Shown here one piece after another: positions 1-7,465 of a stretch of 64,000 nt of DNA; within the stretch, counting starts at the first letter, position 1, and the number at the start of each line of letters is the position of its first letter. The stretch is from assembly GCF_001875325.1 (NCBI RefSeq), contig NZ_MDDC01000004.1:62001-126000 (forward strand). The letters are read 5' to 3'. The notes under the pieces are model-generated. The model saw only the letters and a list, made by a program, of their open reading frames with translations. It did no database searches and was not told the origin of the DNA. A program made the position numbers and the translations under genes. The stretch is from Neomoorella thermoacetica. GTDB lineage: Bacteria > Bacillota > DSM-521 > Neomoorellales > Neomoorellaceae.

Positions 1-1661
1 AGATCCTGGGATGGGAGGCTTTAGCCCGTGGACCGGCGGATAGTTATTTTCGATCACCGGACGTCATTTTCAACTTTGCGGAAGAGATAGGCCTCCTGTA
101 CCCCACGGAAAGGATTTGCCGTTTGCAGGCCATTAGCAGTATTGACAGGCTGGCTCCGGAGCAAAAGCTCTTCCTTAATGTTCACCCCAGGACAGTTAGC
201 GATCCGACCTTTGTCAAAGGGGAGACCCTGGGGCTGTTACAGGCTTACGGCTTGACTCCCCGTAATGTTGTTTTTGAGATCACCGAGCGTCATAGTATTA
301 AAGATTATGGCTTGCTTAAACGAACCCTGGAACACTACCGCAACCAGGGTTACCAGGTAGCTGTGGACGATGTGGGTGCTGGTTTTTCCGGGCTTTATTC
401 CATAGCGGAAATCCGGCCGGAATTTATTAAGATAGATATGGCCCTGGTACGGGATATCGACTGCAATCCGGCCCGGCGGGCCGTGGTAGAAGCCCTCATG
501 ACCCTGGCCTCCAAACTAAACTGCCTGGTTATTGCCGAGGGAATTGAGACCCAGAATGAGCTGAATACCTTGCTGGCCATGGGGATTCACTATGGCCAGG
601 GATACCTCCTGGCGCGGCCGGCCTTTCCCAAACCCCTGGTAGGGGGGAAACTTGTCGCCCATATCAGGCGACAGGGTGGCAGGAACGGTGACAGGGGCTG
701 GTGGCGGGGTTTAACCATCGGGGACCTCGTCACACCGACCATGGTAGTGGATGAAAGTATGCCGGTTGCGGAAGTTAAGGAAAAGCTGGCGGCTACCAGG
801 CAACCTTTAAGCGGGCTGGTAGTTGTGAAGGAGGGGGCCCCGGTAGGGCTGGTCATGCGCCATAACCTGGACCGCCTTTTGAGCTCCCGGTACGGTGTTT
901 CGTTATACTCCCACCGGCCGGTCAAGGCGGTCATGGACCCGGCGCCCATGATTATCAATAGCAGCACGCCCCTCGAACAGGCAAGTGAAATGGCAATGAA
1001 AAGGGAACAGGAAAAACTCTATGACGACCTGGTGGTTACCGAAGACGGCAGGTTGATGGGTACGGTGCCGGTGCAGCGAATGCTGGATACCCTGGCGCGT
1101 CTGCAGATTGAACTGGCCCGGGGAGCCAACCCCCTCACAGGACTGCCGGGCAATGTGGCCATCGAAGGGGAACTGGCCGCAAAAAGCAAGTCCGGACAGG
1201 CCTTCAGTATTATCTATGCCGATCTGGACGGTTTTAAAGCTTACAATGATGCCTATGGTTTTGAAAACGGTGACCGCATGATTATCATGCTGGCTAACAT
1301 AATCGTCCATGCCGTTAAAAAATACGGCGCGGAGGGGGACTTTGTCGGCCACATCGGCGGCGATGACTTCATCGTCATTTCCAGCCCTGAATATACTGAA
1401 GGGATATGTAAGGCCATTGTGCGTCTTTTCGACCGGCTGGTAGGCAGGCTTTTTTCGGCGGAAGATAGAAATCAGGGTAAATTCTATAGCCAGGACCGGG
1501 AAGGCCGGAGGACGTGGCTACCCCTGGTCTCTGTTTCCCTGGCTATCGTCGACTGCCGGGATGCAGAAGATTACAGGGACCTGGCGACCCGGGCAGCTCA
1601 ACTAAAAAAGTACGCCAAATCCTTGCCGGGTAGTGTTTATGTGCGGGACAGGCGCACCTGA
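1..1661 (+). CDS. EAL-CBS-GGDEF cyclic-di-GMP protein, 5' truncated by window edge
   Basis: The frame is open from base 3, and the EALAR signature is encoded in the first 40 bases. The gene therefore starts upstream, and the TTG at 123 is only an internal codon. The EAL phosphodiesterase domain keeps its metal and base residues: N in LFLNVHP, E in FEITER, the DD of VAVDDVGAG, K in FIKID, E in IAEGIET and the QGYLLARP end. A CBS-domain pair follows (around residues 200-330 counted from the TTG) and then a GGDEF domain whose signature reads GGDDF. The usual fourth residue is Glu, so cyclase activity is uncertain. By family knowledge such proteins degrade or make c-di-GMP in response to a CBS-bound nucleotide. 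It is followed by a terminator hairpin. Confidence 0.9.
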   Translation, partial: ILGWEALARGPADSYFRSPDVIFNFAEEIGLLYPTERICRLQAISSIDRLAPEQKLFLNVHPRTVSDPTFVKGETLGLLQAYGLTPRNVVFEITERHSIKDYGLLKRTLEHYRNQGYQVAVDDVGAGFSGLYSIAEIRPEFIKIDMALVRDIDCNPARRAVVEALMTLASKLNCLVIAEGIETQNELNTLLAMGIHYGQGYLLARPAFPKPLVGGKLVAHIRRQGGRNGDRGWWRGLTIGDLVTPTMVVDESMPVAEVKEKLAATRQPLSGLVVVKEGAPVGLVMRHNLDRLLSSRYGVSLYSHRPVKAVMDPAPMIINSSTPLEQASEMAMKREQEKLYDDLVVTEDGRLMGTVPVQRMLDTLARLQIELARGANPLTGLPGNVAIEGELAAKSKSGQAFSIIYADLDGFKAYNDAYGFENGDRMIIMLANIIVHAVKKYGAEGDFVGHIGGDDFIVISSPEYTEGICKAIVRLFDRLVGRLFSAEDRNQGKFYSQDREGRRTWLPLVSVSLAIVDCRDAEDYRDLATRAAQLKKYAKSLPGSVYVRDRRT

Positions 1662-1687
1662 AGCAGAGGGCCATAGCGTGTATGTAA

Positions 1688-1709
1688 AAAGCCCCTTTAC
1701 CGGGGCTTT
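1688..1709 (-). terminator. Intrinsic terminator, cotJC-tail copy 1
   Basis: An 8-bp stem (AAAGCCCC at 1688-1695, GGGGCTTT at 1702-1709) has loop TTTACC and lies just past the stop of a cotJC tail. The same stem and loop recur at 3750 and 11439, each next to a cotJC 3' end. It can also end transcription from the c-di-GMP gene on the plus strand. Confidence 0.8.
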
Positions 1710-1713
1710 AGAT

Positions 1714-1938
1714 TTAATAATACTTTTTACGCTCCAGGTATTCATGTACCAGGTTTAACGTCTCGCCGAAGCGTTGGAAATGGACGACTTCCCTTTCCCG
1801 TAACCACTTCAGGGCATTGGAAACGTCGGGGTCATCGGAGAGGTCCCATTTAAACCATCCAATATCATTGTCCGCCGGTCTATTGAGAAGGCGTTGAAGA
1901 GGAAGAGTTAAATTATATTTAAATGTGAAAATAGGCAC
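1714..1938 (-). pseudogene. cotJC 3'-end remnant, copy 1
   Basis: The last 43 or so codons read like the C-terminus of CotJC (manganese-catalase-like spore coat protein), with SDDPDVS, LREREVVHFQRFGETLN and KKYY. The first 30 codons of the open frame do not resemble CotJC. Homology covers about 1714-1848; the rest of the roughly 190-residue protein is absent. The intact gene lies at 11465-12037 in the same orientation and carries the same terminator. I read this as a displaced or duplicated gene tail rather than a functional protein. No cotJA or cotJB accompanies it. Confidence 0.8.
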
Positions 1939-2117
1939 AAAAGCGGAGTGGAAGCGGAGAGAATGGGGGGAATAAGGGGGGCTAGGCTGGTTAAATGTAA
2001 TTTAACATCAGGATTGGCATGACAGCCATCCACGGAGATGGAGATGGGCGGCGGCTGGTCTAGCCCTGCGTCAAGAGAGAAAGTCGCCCCTGGCACGGGC
2101 GGCGACAATCTCCCCTC

Positions 2118-2147
2118 ATTTTATTTAGTGCTACGTTGTGTTATAAT
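2118..2147 (+). promoter_or_regulatory. Candidate promoter for the BrnT/BrnA-like pair
   Basis: A consensus TATAAT lies at 2142-2147, 20 bases before the TTG start of the toxin gene. The -35 region is T-rich but weak. A perfect palindrome (GTTAAAT-GTA-ATTTAAC, 1990-2006) lies about 140 bases upstream and could be an operator; that is a guess. Confidence 0.45.
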
Positions 2148-2166
2148 ATACCACAGGTGAAATACA

Positions 2167-2463
2167 TTGAAGATAACATGGTTTATCATGCCGCCCGGCC
2201 GTATTAGGCACATTGCTAAGCACTCCGTGACTCCTGAAGAAGTGGAGCAGGTAGCCTACGAAGACCGCCACCATATAGTGCAGCGACTTAAGCCTTCTAC
2301 GTCCAACCCTAGCGAGAATGTTTACCGCTTACTGGGGCGTACAGAAGCAGGGCGCTACCTAGCGGTGATATTTATCTACAAAGGTCATGGCCGCGCTTAC
2401 CTCGTGACAGCGCGGGATATGACACCAGCCGAAAGGAGGTACTATCTTGCGAAGAGACACTAA
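2167..2463 (+). CDS. BrnT-like toxin (RelE-fold RNase family)
   Basis: A 98-residue basic protein starts at TTG, preceded by AGGTGA with 6-base spacing. It shows the BrnT pattern: HSVTPEEVEQV near residues 19-30, YRLLGRTEAGRYLAVIF in the middle, and TARDMTPAERRYYLAK at the C-terminus. By family knowledge BrnT toxins cleave RNA and are neutralised by the ribbon-helix-helix protein BrnA encoded just downstream. That is the arrangement here, with a 17-base overlap. The N-terminus lacks the usual W-D-x-x-K start of BrnT, so this is a divergent member. A general DUF4258-type protein is the alternative. Confidence 0.7.
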   Translation: MKITWFIMPPGRIRHIAKHSVTPEEVEQVAYEDRHHIVQRLKPSTSNPSENVYRLLGRTEAGRYLAVIFIYKGHGRAYLVTARDMTPAERRYYLAKRH

Positions 2464-2707
2464 CTTGCCTGGCATTGATGATATAGATAAGCTGGCTGAT
2501 TTCTTTGATCGCACTGATACCCAGGAGCTAGATTGGGAGGATGCCGATGTTGAATTCAAAAAGCCTGAGCTCGTCCACGTATCAGTACGCTTACCTAAAG
2601 AAGACGTGGCCGCCATTAAAAAAGCCGCAAGGAAGAAGGGACTAGGTTACACCACCTACATCCGGATGGCGCTACGGGAAGCTATAAAAAGAGAGGCTGG
2701 GTTATAG
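2447..2707 (+). CDS. CopG/BrnA-like ribbon-helix-helix antitoxin
   Basis: This 86-residue protein starts at TTG with a very strong site (AAAGGAGGT, 2432-2440) lying inside the toxin gene, so the two are translationally coupled. The acidic N-terminal half (residues 9-38) probably wraps the toxin. Residues 45-85 form a ribbon-helix-helix DNA-binding domain (HVSVRLPKEDVAAIKKAARK, then YIRMALREAIKRE). By analogy with BrnA it should neutralise the upstream toxin and autorepress the operon. Confidence 0.75.
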   Translation: MRRDTNLPGIDDIDKLADFFDRTDTQELDWEDADVEFKKPELVHVSVRLPKEDVAAIKKAARKKGLGYTTYIRMALREAIKREAGL

Positions 2708-2775
2708 GAGAAGTTTTTGGTAAACCAGTAAACTAGCAGAAGACACCAAGCTTGCCATTCAGGGAAGGTGCAGAA

Positions 2776-2898
2776 ATGGAGACGACAAAGCGGATTAACC
2801 CCCTAATTTTGGACATCAGGCGCAAATTGTTACGGTACAGTTATCCAGGAAGGTTAGGGAGAAAAAATTTTTTGCAAAAAAGAGGGCCAATAAGATGA
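2776..2898 (+). CDS. Possible 40-residue basic small protein
   Basis: An ATG at 2776 is preceded by AAGGTG with 6-base spacing and opens a 40-codon frame rich in Lys and Arg, with alternating basic and hydrophobic residues. Its stop codon is directly abutted by a terminator stem at 2899, the layout of a last gene in a transcript from the toxin-antitoxin promoter. I recognise no family. It could equally be a chance frame in a transcribed 3' region. Confidence 0.35.
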   Translation: METTKRINPLILDIRRKLLRYSYPGRLGRKNFLQKRGPIR

Positions 2899-2931
2899 CG
2901 GCAGGAACGCCAAGTGTGCCTGCCGCTTTTG
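2899..2931 (+). terminator. Intrinsic terminator after the toxin-antitoxin operon
   Basis: Stem CGGCAGG (2899-2905) pairs with CCTGCCG (2919-2925), followed by CTTTTGTTT. It closes the plus-strand toxin-antitoxin transcript just before the convergent minus-strand MNT gene. Confidence 0.75.
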
Positions 2932-2932
2932 T

Positions 2933-3274
2933 TTAAAGTCGGTATTCTACAGTTTTTTGCCGGGCCAGGACGTCGTAAAGGAAGCTGGCCTTGCTCAGTT
3001 TTTCCACCTGCACTTCTTCGGGAGTGCAGGCTAGGGGTTCAATGGGCTGCATTACCCTGGCCAGGGCTTTGCCCAGCACTTCATAGCGGCGATACAGGGG
3101 CATTTGAGCAAAATCGGATGATACTACCAATAAATCTATATCGCTATCTTCTCTAGCATCGCCTCTGGCCTGGGAGCCAAACAGAATGATCTTGTCGATC
3201 TGTATACCTTGATTTTTTAGAGCATCAGCAAACTGCTCTATAATTGCTTGAATATCTGGTCTTTCTTTATCCAT
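2933..3274 (-). CDS. MNT-domain nucleotidyltransferase (MntA-like antitoxin)
   Basis: This 113-residue protein has the minimal nucleotidyltransferase signature GS-x10-D-x-D: Gly33-Ser34 and Asp45/Asp47, in GSQARGDAREDSDIDLLV. By family knowledge MntA proteins transfer AMP residues onto a HEPN toxin and silence it. Its gene overlaps the HEPN gene upstream by 37 bases, so the two are one transcriptional unit. The order toxin then antitoxin matches many type VII pairs. The C-terminal half is generic. Confidence 0.85.
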   Translation of the reverse strand: MDKERPDIQAIIEQFADALKNQGIQIDKIILFGSQARGDAREDSDIDLLVVSSDFAQMPLYRRYEVLGKALARVMQPIEPLACTPEEVQVEKLSKASFLYDVLARQKTVEYRL

Positions 3275-3663
3275 TCCAGTATCTCCTTTGTTTTAACAAG
3301 ATAATCTTGAGCAACGTTACGGGAATAAGTTTTTCGTGCGGCAGCAAGGTCTTTAGGGTAACGGGCCCCCGACCCTATGGCATCCAACGTTCCTAAAAAT
3401 TCAAGGTGTTCTTCTACTAAATTAGCCTGCCCTAACTTCACAAGGAGTAATAACTTATGCGTTTTAGGAGGGGTTTTATCTGTTCGCAGAGCAACGACAG
3501 CTTTCAGGACTTTTTCTAGAGCTAACTGGCACATATAAATCATGTAAAGGTATTTTCTAGCGTGGAACATAGCCTTAGCGGTGGAAAAATCGTACTCGGC
3601 CTGCTCCATCCATTCCTTGACTTCTGGCGACACCCACAACACCTCACCCATATGATACCACAT
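3238..3663 (-). CDS. HEPN-domain protein (HepT-like toxin)
   Basis: This all-helical protein of up to 141 residues has HEPN features: WMEQAEYDFSTAKAMF near the N-terminus, CQLALEKVLKAVVALR, then the PPKTH motif. The basic and His residues of that block (R to H, eight residues between) stand where the HEPN RNase motif lies. The frame opens at an ATG (3663), but GGTGAGGTG stands 8 bases ahead of an internal GTG encoding residue 11, so the true start may be there. It pairs with the downstream MNT gene as a HEPN/MNT toxin-antitoxin unit. Confidence 0.8.
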   Translation of the reverse strand: MWYHMGEVLWVSPEVKEWMEQAEYDFSTAKAMFHARKYLYMIYMCQLALEKVLKAVVALRTDKTPPKTHKLLLLVKLGQANLVEEHLEFLGTLDAIGSGARYPKDLAAARKTYSRNVAQDYLVKTKEILEWIKKDQIFKQL

Positions 3664-3749
3664 TCTGTAAGAAAGGCCAACCCTACTTTTTATACCCTGT
3701 CTTTATAGTCTAAATCTATCAGTCTAATCCGATAAGTCACTTGCTTAAA

Positions 3750-3771
3750 AAAGCCCCTTTACCGGGGCTTT
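3750..3771 (-). terminator. Intrinsic terminator, cotJC-tail copy 2
   Basis: The stem and loop (AAAGCCCC-TTTACC-GGGGCTTT) are identical to those at 1688 and 11439. It lies next to the stop codon of the second cotJC remnant. Confidence 0.8.
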
Positions 3772-3775
3772 AGCT

Positions 3776-3955
3776 TTAATAGTATTTTTTACGCTCCAAG
3801 TAATCATACACAAGGTTTAACGTTTGGCCGAAACGCTGGAAATGGACAACTTCCCTTTCGCGCAAAAACTTTAAGGTATCGCTCATACCGGAATCATTGG
3901 AAAGCCGGATCAGGTATTCGTAATAAGTAGAACGGGTCTTTTGTATGGCCACCAT
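3776..3955 (-). pseudogene. cotJC 3'-end remnant, copy 2
   Basis: A 59-codon frame reads from an ATG at 3955. It aligns with the last 59 or so residues of intact CotJC, with ST-YEYLI, MSDTLKFLREREVVHFQRFG and KKYY. It diverges at the centre (SNDSG where the intact gene has SDDPD) and at LVYDY (intact LVHEY). The frame closes with a stop three codons upstream of the ATG, and no ribosome site is seen. It is a decayed tail of a CotJC paralogue, in the same orientation as copies 1 and 3. Confidence 0.75.
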
Positions 3956-4002
3956 AAGCCACTACCTCTTCGGTAATATTTTAACTGAGTGATCGCGTCG
4001 TC

Positions 4003-4032
4003 TTGACAAGTTATTTAAGGCTGGAGTATTAT
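4003..4032 (+). promoter_or_regulatory. Sigma-A promoter for the lipid cluster
   Basis: A perfect -35 TTGACA (4003-4008), an 18-base spacer and -10 TATTAT (4027-4032) lie about 55 bases upstream of the plsC start. It is probably the main promoter for plsC, the patatin gene and the fabH remnant. Confidence 0.7.
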
Positions 4033-4086
4033 TAATAAAACTGGTTTTTTGGGTAATTTGGGGTATATAATTAGGTGAGTGACAGG

Positions 4087-4692
4087 ATGCTATATACGTT
4101 TGTCAAGTTAATTGCTAAGTATTTTTTGTGGCTTTTGGGGAAGCCCGCCATTACCGGGCAAGAAAATATCCCTCGCACGGGCCCGGTGATTGTGGTGGCC
4201 AACCACACCAGCCTGCTGGACGGCTTCCTTTTGGCGGGTTTTTGGCGGCGGCGGATTACGTTCCTGTCAGCAGTCTACTTGTTCAGGTTGCCGGTAGTGG
4301 GAGTGTTTTTACGCGCTATGGGCGCCATCCCAGTGCAAAACGAGGGGAGTGAGCTGGCGGGAATGAGGGCAGCTCTGCGAGTATTACAGAAGGGGGGCAC
4401 GCTGGCCCTTTTTCCTGAAGGCCATATTTGTCAGACAGACAAACTTTGTCCATTTCAAAAAGGATGGGCGTATTTGGCCCTAAAGACAGGTACCCCTGTG
4501 GTACCGGTAGCGATTAAGGGGACTGAATCAGTACTGCCTTTAGGCGCCTTCTTCCCGCGCCGCGGTAAGATCTACATGCAAATCGGGGCTCCGTGGACAC
4601 TGGAAAAAGTGCGGCGACCGGGGCAGGAAACGATGACGGCTTTGAACATGAGACTGGTCAGCCATATGGAGCAAATGTTGAATGAGAATTAG
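4087..4692 (+). CDS. plsC: PlsC-type 1-acyl-glycerol-3-phosphate acyltransferase
   Basis: The 201-residue enzyme carries both hallmark motifs of the lysophosphatidate acyltransferase family: NHTSLLD (NHx4D, catalytic His-Asp) and FPEG, followed by a KTGTPVVPVAI block. A hydrophobic N-terminal stretch suggests membrane association. It acylates lysophosphatidic acid or a related glycerolipid. The start was set at ATG 4087 because AGGTGAG lies 7 bases ahead; an in-frame GTG at 4075 sits inside that site. The next gene starts 23 bases on, and the two are probably co-transcribed. The protein is short for the family, which often has 230-250 residues. Confidence 0.88.
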   Translation: MLYTFVKLIAKYFLWLLGKPAITGQENIPRTGPVIVVANHTSLLDGFLLAGFWRRRITFLSAVYLFRLPVVGVFLRAMGAIPVQNEGSELAGMRAALRVLQKGGTLALFPEGHICQTDKLCPFQKGWAYLALKTGTPVVPVAIKGTESVLPLGAFFPRRGKIYMQIGAPWTLEKVRRPGQETMTALNMRLVSHMEQMLNEN

Positions 4693-4715
4693 TCTATCGC
4701 CGGAGGTCGGTGAGA

Positions 4716-5690
4716 ATGGAAGCAAGGCAGCATACTAGAGGAAGGCCGCGATTAGGCTTGGCCCTGGGGGGCGGTGGTGCCAGGGGCTATGCCCACTTAG
4801 GGGTTCTCAAGGCTCTACAGGAAGCAAACATTCCTATTGACGTTATCGCTGGGACCAGTATGGGGGCGGTAGTTGGTGCCGCCTATGCCTCCGGGTACCA
4901 GATTGAAGAATTGGTGGATATGGCTCTTCAGATGCGCTGGCGACAGTTGTTTGGCCTGGCAGACCCGACGCTACCCCGCCAGGGCGTTATAGCCGGCAAA
5001 CGGTTGGAAAGGTACTTTGAAACCTTAACCCAGGGGAGGGACTTTAATCAACTCGAAAAAACTTTAGTCGTCGTGGCCACCGACATAACTACAGGAGAAG
5101 AAGTGCGCCTTAACTCCGGGCCGGTGGCCCTGGCTTTGCGGGCCAGCACCGCAGTGCCAGGAGTCTTTTGCCCGGTCAGGTTAGGACGGCACCTGCTGGT
5201 AGATGGGTCGGTTACCACTCCGGTGCCGGTGGCAGTAGCTGCGGATGCGGGGGCAGAGGTGGTGGTAGCTGTTGATGTATGCTCGCCGGTGGACCGGACT
5301 AATCTCCTGGTGCAGGTATGGAAGTGGTTAAAGGAGATACCTTTCAGGCAAAGTTATTGCCTAGCGAGGGTACCGGGTTTCTTACACTTCCTGAAGCCGG
5401 GGTTGCCCGAGAGTATCAACATTGTTGGCCGTTCACTGGAACTGTACGACCGGTACATGAAGGTTTCCTCGCCAGGGACTCCCTCCGTGCATTACTGGCT
5501 GTTGAAGCCGGCGGTGGAAAACGTAAGGTGGTACGAGTTTAACCGGGTCAGGGAGTGTATCCAGGCAGGGGAAGCTGTAGGACGGCAAGTGGTCGATCAG
5601 GTCAACATCTTGCTGGAAACAGGGGACTTTGCTGAGGGGACCGGCCATCAAACTGGACGGGCAAAAAAGGTAACGGGAGGAGAGCAATGA
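4716..5690 (+). CDS. Patatin-like phospholipase (RssA/YlbK type)
   Basis: This 324-residue lipid acyl hydrolase has the oxyanion glycine loop LALGGGGARGYAHLG near the N-terminus, the nucleophile elbow GTSMG and the catalytic Asp in LLVDGSVTTPVPV. These form the Ser-Asp dyad of bacterial patatins. The start was set at ATG 4716, nine bases after GGAGG; the earlier GTG at 4710 is too close. No signal peptide is seen, so it should act at the inner face of the membrane. Its stop overlaps the start of the fabH remnant (ATGA), which means it once sat in an operon with a fatty-acid condensing enzyme. Confidence 0.88.
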   Translation: MEARQHTRGRPRLGLALGGGGARGYAHLGVLKALQEANIPIDVIAGTSMGAVVGAAYASGYQIEELVDMALQMRWRQLFGLADPTLPRQGVIAGKRLERYFETLTQGRDFNQLEKTLVVVATDITTGEEVRLNSGPVALALRASTAVPGVFCPVRLGRHLLVDGSVTTPVPVAVAADAGAEVVVAVDVCSPVDRTNLLVQVWKWLKEIPFRQSYCLARVPGFLHFLKPGLPESINIVGRSLELYDRYMKVSSPGTPSVHYWLLKPAVENVRWYEFNRVRECIQAGEAVGRQVVDQVNILLETGDFAEGTGHQTGRAKKVTGGEQ

Positions 5691-5839
5691 AGCCTGGGAG
5701 CGATATTTCAGTAATGATAGCCGGTACCGGCGCCGCCGTACCGGACCGGGTGTGCTGACAAGTGGTGACGATGGTGGGTTTTGGCGCCGGCTTGACCTGG
5801 GGCACCTGCCTCACCACATACCGGTTGGTGACGGGCTAA
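5687..5839 (+). pseudogene. fabH: fabH (3-oxoacyl-ACP synthase III) reduced to its two ends
   Basis: After a good ribosome site (GGGAGG, 5675-5680) an ATG opens codons that read like the FabH N-terminus (IAGTGAAVPDRV) and stop at TGA 5756-5758. In the same frame, directly after the TGA, the codons read like the FabH C-terminus (VGFGAGLTWGTCL) and end at TAA 5837-5839. A normal FabH has about 330 residues; here roughly 280 central residues, including the Cys-His-Asn triad, are gone. The gene is a clean internal deletion with about 15 codons left at one end and 20 at the other. The rest of the gap to 5978 holds no gene, only the ribosome site of the radical SAM gene. Confidence 0.8.
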
Positions 5840-5978
5840 CGTAAATCATCACTCCTCAGTCCAAAACGACGTCGGGAGGAGGGAAAATACCAACAGAGGA
5901 GGTAGGCGGGAAATGGTTTGAATGGAATATATATCTAGAAAGTTTGGTGTCCACTAAAAAGCGTAGAGGAGGAACGCC

Positions 5979-7355
5979 ATGATGAAAAAGTGGGGAGCTA
6001 ACCTGGAATTTGCCAAGCGGTACGTAGGCGAGAAAGTATTACGGGAGTTGTTAAGCTACCTGAGCAGGGACCCGGTCCAGCACCTTCAGCAGCTGCTCAG
6101 CCTTGGTAAGCTTTTAGCCCGGCGAGAGGAACATAAGCAAAATGTGGCTACCTTAGAAAAGGCGATTATAGACAACCCGGCAGTACGACAACTCACGGAG
6201 GGAGTGTTGAAGGATACCCATCCCAACGTATTGCAACGGTTACTATATAACTTTTTTATCAATTCAATGCTAATGGGCGTGCCCAGGCAGTTGTACCTGT
6301 CACAAACTATGGGATTCAACGTGCCCCATACTATCCTGGTAGATCCTACCAGCGCCTGCAACCTGCGGTGCGAGGGATGCTGGGCCGGTGCCTACGCCCA
6401 GCACGACGAGCTTGATTACGAGCGCCTGGACCGCCTCTGCAGCGAGGCCAAGGAACTGGGGATTTACTGGATGGTGATGTCCGGCGGGGAGCCCTTCATG
6501 TACCCGCGCCTCTTCGACCTGGCCGCCAGGCACGACGACATGGCCTTCATGCTGTTTACCAACGGTACCAGGATCGATGACCGGGTAGCGGACCAGATCG
6601 TGGAGGCAGGCAACCTGTCCCCGGCCTTTAGCCTGGAAGTCTGGGAGGAAAGGACCGACCGCCGGCGGGGGCCGGGGGTATTTAAAAAAGTAACCGCCGC
6701 CATGGACCGGCTGCGGGAGCGGGGGGCTGTCTTCGGCGTGTCCCTTACCGCCACCCGGGAGAATGTGGAAGAGATAACATCCGACGCATTTATGGACTTC
6801 CTGGTGGAGAAAGGGGCCAGGTACGGCTGGATCTTCCACTATATCCCCATCGGCCGCAACCCCAACCCGGACCTGATGCTGGCGCCGGAGCAGCGATCCT
6901 ACATGGCCACGCGCGTGCCCGCCCTCCGCAGGAACAAGCCCATTGGGCTGGCCGACTTCTGGAACGACGGGGAATTTACCCAGGGGTGCATTGCCGGCGG
7001 GCGGCGGTACTTCCATGTTACCGCCAGCGGTGCGGTGGAGCCATGCGCTTTTGTCCACTTCTCCACGCACAACATCAAAGATCACAGCCTGGAGGAGATT
7101 TTGCGCTCACCGTTGTTTACCGCCTTTCAAAAAAGGCAGCCTTTCTGCAGCGACTACCTGCGGCCCTGCCCCATTATCGACGTGCCTGCCGCCCTTCGGG
7201 ACATCGTGGTGGAAAGCGGGGCCAGGCCCACCCATGACGGCGCCAGCGACGTGCTGAAAGGGGAAGTAGGCGAATTCTTGGACCGGCGGGCGGCGGCCTG
7301 GGCGGAGGCGGTAGCGGAGCTACGGTCCCGGCAAGCATCGAAGGCCGTATCCTGA
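5979..7355 (+). CDS. Radical SAM enzyme with SPASM-like C-terminus, lipid-cluster associated
   Basis: This is a 458-residue protein. Around residue 120 it has CNLRCEGC, the CxxxCxxC ligand set for the radical SAM [4Fe-4S] cluster, then SGGEPF (SAM contact). Later Cys residues in TQGCIAGGRRYFHV, VEPCAFVHF, FCSDYLRPC could hold an auxiliary cluster. An N-terminal helical region (residues 1-110) precedes the barrel. The start has AGAGGAGG six bases upstream. The substrate is unknown. Its neighbours (acyltransferase, patatin lipase, fabH remnant, prenyltransferase) point to lipid modification, for example C-H activation on an acyl or isoprenoid chain, but that is inference from context only. Confidence 0.85.
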   Translation: MMKKWGANLEFAKRYVGEKVLRELLSYLSRDPVQHLQQLLSLGKLLARREEHKQNVATLEKAIIDNPAVRQLTEGVLKDTHPNVLQRLLYNFFINSMLMGVPRQLYLSQTMGFNVPHTILVDPTSACNLRCEGCWAGAYAQHDELDYERLDRLCSEAKELGIYWMVMSGGEPFMYPRLFDLAARHDDMAFMLFTNGTRIDDRVADQIVEAGNLSPAFSLEVWEERTDRRRGPGVFKKVTAAMDRLRERGAVFGVSLTATRENVEEITSDAFMDFLVEKGARYGWIFHYIPIGRNPNPDLMLAPEQRSYMATRVPALRRNKPIGLADFWNDGEFTQGCIAGGRRYFHVTASGAVEPCAFVHFSTHNIKDHSLEEILRSPLFTAFQKRQPFCSDYLRPCPIIDVPAALRDIVVESGARPTHDGASDVLKGEVGEFLDRRAAAWAEAVAELRSRQASKAVS

Positions 7356-7394
7356 CCTGAAAACATGCTTTATTTCGTTCCAATATTACAGCCC

Positions 7395-7424
7395 TTGACG
7401 GGGCAGGTACAGGGGGGTGATAAT
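7395..7424 (+). promoter_or_regulatory. Candidate promoter of the regulator gene
   Basis: TTGACG (7395-7400), an 18-base spacer and GATAAT (7419-7424) are visible. Transcription would begin near 7431, which favours the ATG at 7466 over the upstream TTG at 7430 as the start of the regulator. Confidence 0.5.
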
Positions 7425-7465
7425 ATTAATTGACAGCAATGACTAACCTGGGGAAGGGAAATATA

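Noticed and set aside
2914-3156. Plus-strand frame opposite the MNT gene
   Set aside because: It lies antisense to a gene with the full GSx10DxD motif and starts in a terminator.
5756-5758. TGA in the fabH remnant as a selenocysteine codon
   Set aside because: The catalytic centre of FabH is missing altogether and the product would be 50 residues. No SECIS-like hairpin was seen.
6300-7085. Minus-strand 261-codon frame inside the radical SAM gene
   Set aside because: It is antisense to a gene with intact cluster motifs and has no recognisable domain.
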